From positions 1 to 47,414 of the forward strand of contig JAJDYJ010000021.1 in NCBI GenBank assembly GCA_022822865.1: a DNA stretch of 47,414 nucleotides. The letters run 5' to 3'. Origin of the DNA: Pseudomonadales bacterium. GTDB taxonomy: Bacteria > Pseudomonadota > Gammaproteobacteria > Pseudomonadales > Pseudohongiellaceae. The position numbers were made by a program, and so were the translations under genes. Shown piece by piece: positions 45,868-47,414 of the stretch (its first letter is position 1; the number at the start of each line of letters is the position of its first letter). The notes under the pieces were generated by a model, which searched no databases, had not been told where the DNA came from, and saw only the letters and a program-made list of their open reading frames with translations.

Positions 45868-47253
45868 ATGACATCCGCGTCGCGGCAGACCCGGCCCGCC
45901 GGGCCGGGGCGTGTGCGCCGCCCGTTCCGGGCCGCATGCGTCCTGTTCGCCTTGCTGTTCCTGCCTGCGGCACAGGCCCAGATTCCGCCCTTGAGCGATC
46001 TGGGCGAGTACCCCGAACCCGAAGACCCCGGCCGCCTGCATTTTTACCTGGTCACCGTCGACGTCGGCAATCGGCTGTGGGACAACTTCGGCCACACCGC
46101 CTTGCGCATGCACGACGAGGTCAGCGGCGCCGACCTGCTGTTCAACTGGGGGGTATTCGACGCCGGCGGCGGCATGCTCCGTTTCGGTTTTCGCTTCTTC
46201 CTCGGCGAAATGAACTACCGGCTGTTCACGGTTCCGACCGAACAGGCCTACGCGCTGTACCGGGAAGAGGAGAGGTCGGTGTGGGAGGACCGCATCAACC
46301 TCAACAATGCCGAGAAGGCGCGCCTGTATCGGCGGCTGATGTGGAACCTGGAGCCGGAAAATCTCGTCTACGAATACGACTATTTCGACGATAACTGCAC
46401 AACGCGGCTGCGGGACTATCTCGACGAGGCGCTCGACGGCAGATTGAGCGGCCAATATTCAGGAGTGACCGGGACGACTTACCGGCAGGTGATCCAGGCG
46501 CATTACGAATCGATTGCGGTGGTCGCAATGTTGCTCGACCTCGCCATGAACAGCAACATCGACCGCGCCATGAGCGAATGGGAAAGCATGTTTCTGCCGC
46601 TGAACCTGCGGCGGCGGCTGTTGCTGATGGACAGCGACGTGGCGCTCGAAGGCGAGCAGTTGCCTTTGCTTGCCGAGTCGCGACTGGTCGAAGAATTTCC
46701 GCCGCCGTCCCGGCAATGGAACGCGTACATAGTCTTTGTGGTCATTCTCGCCTCGCTTGCGCTCTGGCTGTTGTCCACAACCATCAGACCGCGCTACAGC
46801 CGGTTCATGGATTCCTCGCAGGGTCATCGGCGAAGGCTGTCCCCGGCGGGATACCGGGTGCTCGGCGCGGCGACACTGATCGGTTCCATATTCAGTGGCT
46901 TGCTGGGCTGTCTCATGCTTGGCAGCTGGTTCTGGTCCGGCCACGAAGACCTGCATCACAATCTGAATCTGCTGCTGTTCTGGCCCACCGACCTGCTCGG
47001 CATCGCCGTATCGCTGCGCTGGATGTTCCTGAAATCTCCCTGGCCGCTGAACCAGTACAGCGCACCCTATACGAATTACTACATTCTGGCGCATATGGTC
47101 GGCATAGGAGTATATGCGGGCATTCACTTCGGCGGTCTGGCCGAACAGGACCTTTCCAACGTGACTACGTGGCTGCTCGCGCCCATGGCGGTGATCATCC
47201 TGTTGATCTGGCAGCGCGGTTACCGGCGCGTGGAAAACACCATCGAGCTGTAA
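45868..47253 (+). CDS. DUF4105 domain integral membrane protein
   Basis: 461 residues with a signal peptide (ACVLFALLFLPAAQAQ) and an exported DUF4105 domain: FYLVTVDVGNRLWDNFGHTALRM, DLLFNWGVFD, MNYRLFTVPTEQAY and YDYFDDNCTTRLRDYLDEAL. The last has the conserved cysteine of this NlpC/P60-like fold, probably a protease or lipid-linked enzyme. From about residue 290 come at least four membrane segments (YIVFVVILASLALWLL, AATLIGSIFSGLLGCLMLG and others). It starts 10 bases after the DUF1080 gene; whether it belongs to the sugar operon is doubtful. Function unknown. Confidence 0.9.
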   Translation: MTSASRQTRPAGPGRVRRPFRAACVLFALLFLPAAQAQIPPLSDLGEYPEPEDPGRLHFYLVTVDVGNRLWDNFGHTALRMHDEVSGADLLFNWGVFDAGGGMLRFGFRFFLGEMNYRLFTVPTEQAYALYREEERSVWEDRINLNNAEKARLYRRLMWNLEPENLVYEYDYFDDNCTTRLRDYLDEALDGRLSGQYSGVTGTTYRQVIQAHYESIAVVAMLLDLAMNSNIDRAMSEWESMFLPLNLRRRLLLMDSDVALEGEQLPLLAESRLVEEFPPPSRQWNAYIVFVVILASLALWLLSTTIRPRYSRFMDSSQGHRRRLSPAGYRVLGAATLIGSIFSGLLGCLMLGSWFWSGHEDLHHNLNLLLFWPTDLLGIAVSLRWMFLKSPWPLNQYSAPYTNYYILAHMVGIGVYAGIHFGGLAEQDLSNVTTWLLAPMAVIILLIWQRGYRRVENTIEL

Positions 47254-47290
47254 CCGCGCCAGCAACTCTGCGCCTGTTAGCCCAAAGCAG

Positions 47291-47414
47291 TAATGTCCCC
47301 TTTGAGCAAAGTTAAAGTGTCCCCTTTTTGTTTTGTTGGGAGGGGCTGTTTTGTCGAGCGAGGAGGTGGTGTTGAGCCTGCGGGAGTCGGATCGCGCTGG
47401 CGTGATCCGGGATG
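47291..47414. mobile_element. Left edge of an insertion sequence, ISNCY-like
   Basis: Two near copies of GTCCCCTTT lie at 47295-47303 and 47319-47327 (TAATGTCCCC, AAAGTGTCCCC), the end pattern of ISNCY/IS1202-like elements. A transposase reading frame begins 24 bases after the second copy and runs off the end of the window. The other end of the element is not visible. Confidence 0.6.
47351..47414 (+). CDS. Transposase, 5' fragment (HTH part)
   Basis: From TTG 47351 the frame reads L-S-S-E-E-V-V-L-S-L-R-E-S-D-R-A-G-V-I-R-D and continues past the window. GGGAGGGG precedes it by five bases. The LSLRESDRAGVIRD pattern matches the start of the helix-turn-helix of ISNCY-type transposases (LS-x-R-E-x-D-R-x-x-V-I). 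Only 21 codons are seen, so the family call is tentative; a later GTG or TTG start is possible. Confidence 0.55.
   Translation, partial: MSSEEVVLSLRESDRAGVIRD

Overview
The window reads as a chromosomal segment of a GC-rich member of the Gammaproteobacteria. The best evidence is the divergent pair gatCAB / mreBCD, the PA4642-family gene after gatB, and yhdP followed by a nitrilase-family gene, an arrangement known from Pseudomonas-like genomes. maf and rng, which often sit between mreD and yhdP, are missing. The genus cannot be named from the sequence. The coxG-like / molybdo-hydroxylase set, the sodium:solute symporter and the periplasmic 3-keto-sugar set suggest a free-living or host-associated heterotroph with an aerobic, respiratory lifestyle (inference).

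Layout. 1-2200: the 3' end of tuf, an orphan Phd/YefM-type antitoxin with a five-codon toxin stub, a terminator, then an AAA+/DUF4143 ATPase gene whose promoter and start codon lie inside two tandem palindromes. 2374-6870 (minus): a very large secreted protein with plant-type leucine-rich repeats and a metzincin-like zinc protease motif. 6952-10568 (minus): a PA4642-family gene and gatB-gatA-gatC. 10766-18174 (plus): mreB, mreC, mreD, yhdP and a nitrilase-family amidase. 18292-22994: a TetR regulator, a 111-bp inverted-repeat element, an orphan ExbD/TolR gene with a good promoter, a class II aldolase/short-chain dehydrogenase fusion, mtnA and, opposed, hinT. 23064-27882: glutamine cyclotransferase, a predicted aminopeptidase, a TPR protein and a fused FAD-oxidoreductase/SelD. 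28027-31401: YceI, an MFS transporter, a PaaI-type thioesterase and an amidohydrolase. 31546-41226: a sodium:solute symporter, a ThDP enzyme, and a six-gene Cox-like cluster G-S-L-M-D-E. 41296-45857: a probable 3-keto-glycoside operon (Tat-exported Gfo/Idh oxidoreductase, GMC flavoprotein, gluconate-dehydrogenase-type subunit 3, DUF1080 hydrolase). 45868-47253: a DUF4105 membrane protein. 47291-end: the left edge of an insertion sequence.

How the genes work together. mreBCD and yhdP serve cell shape and envelope. The aldolase fusion and mtnA could act in sequence on 5-deoxy- or 5-methylthio-pentose phosphates. The Cox-like cluster encodes the three subunits of a molybdenum hydroxylase plus its maturation factors (MoxR ATPase, VWA protein, membrane-tethered CoxG), but the active-site loop is not that of true CO dehydrogenase. 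The four-gene set at 41-46 kb could oxidise sugars at C3 in the periplasm and cleave the keto-glycoside.

No tRNA, rRNA or CRISPR array was found. There is no gene-free stretch longer than about 300 bases. Two genes (mreC and the aldolase fusion) appear to need a non-standard start codon to include their conserved N-termini.
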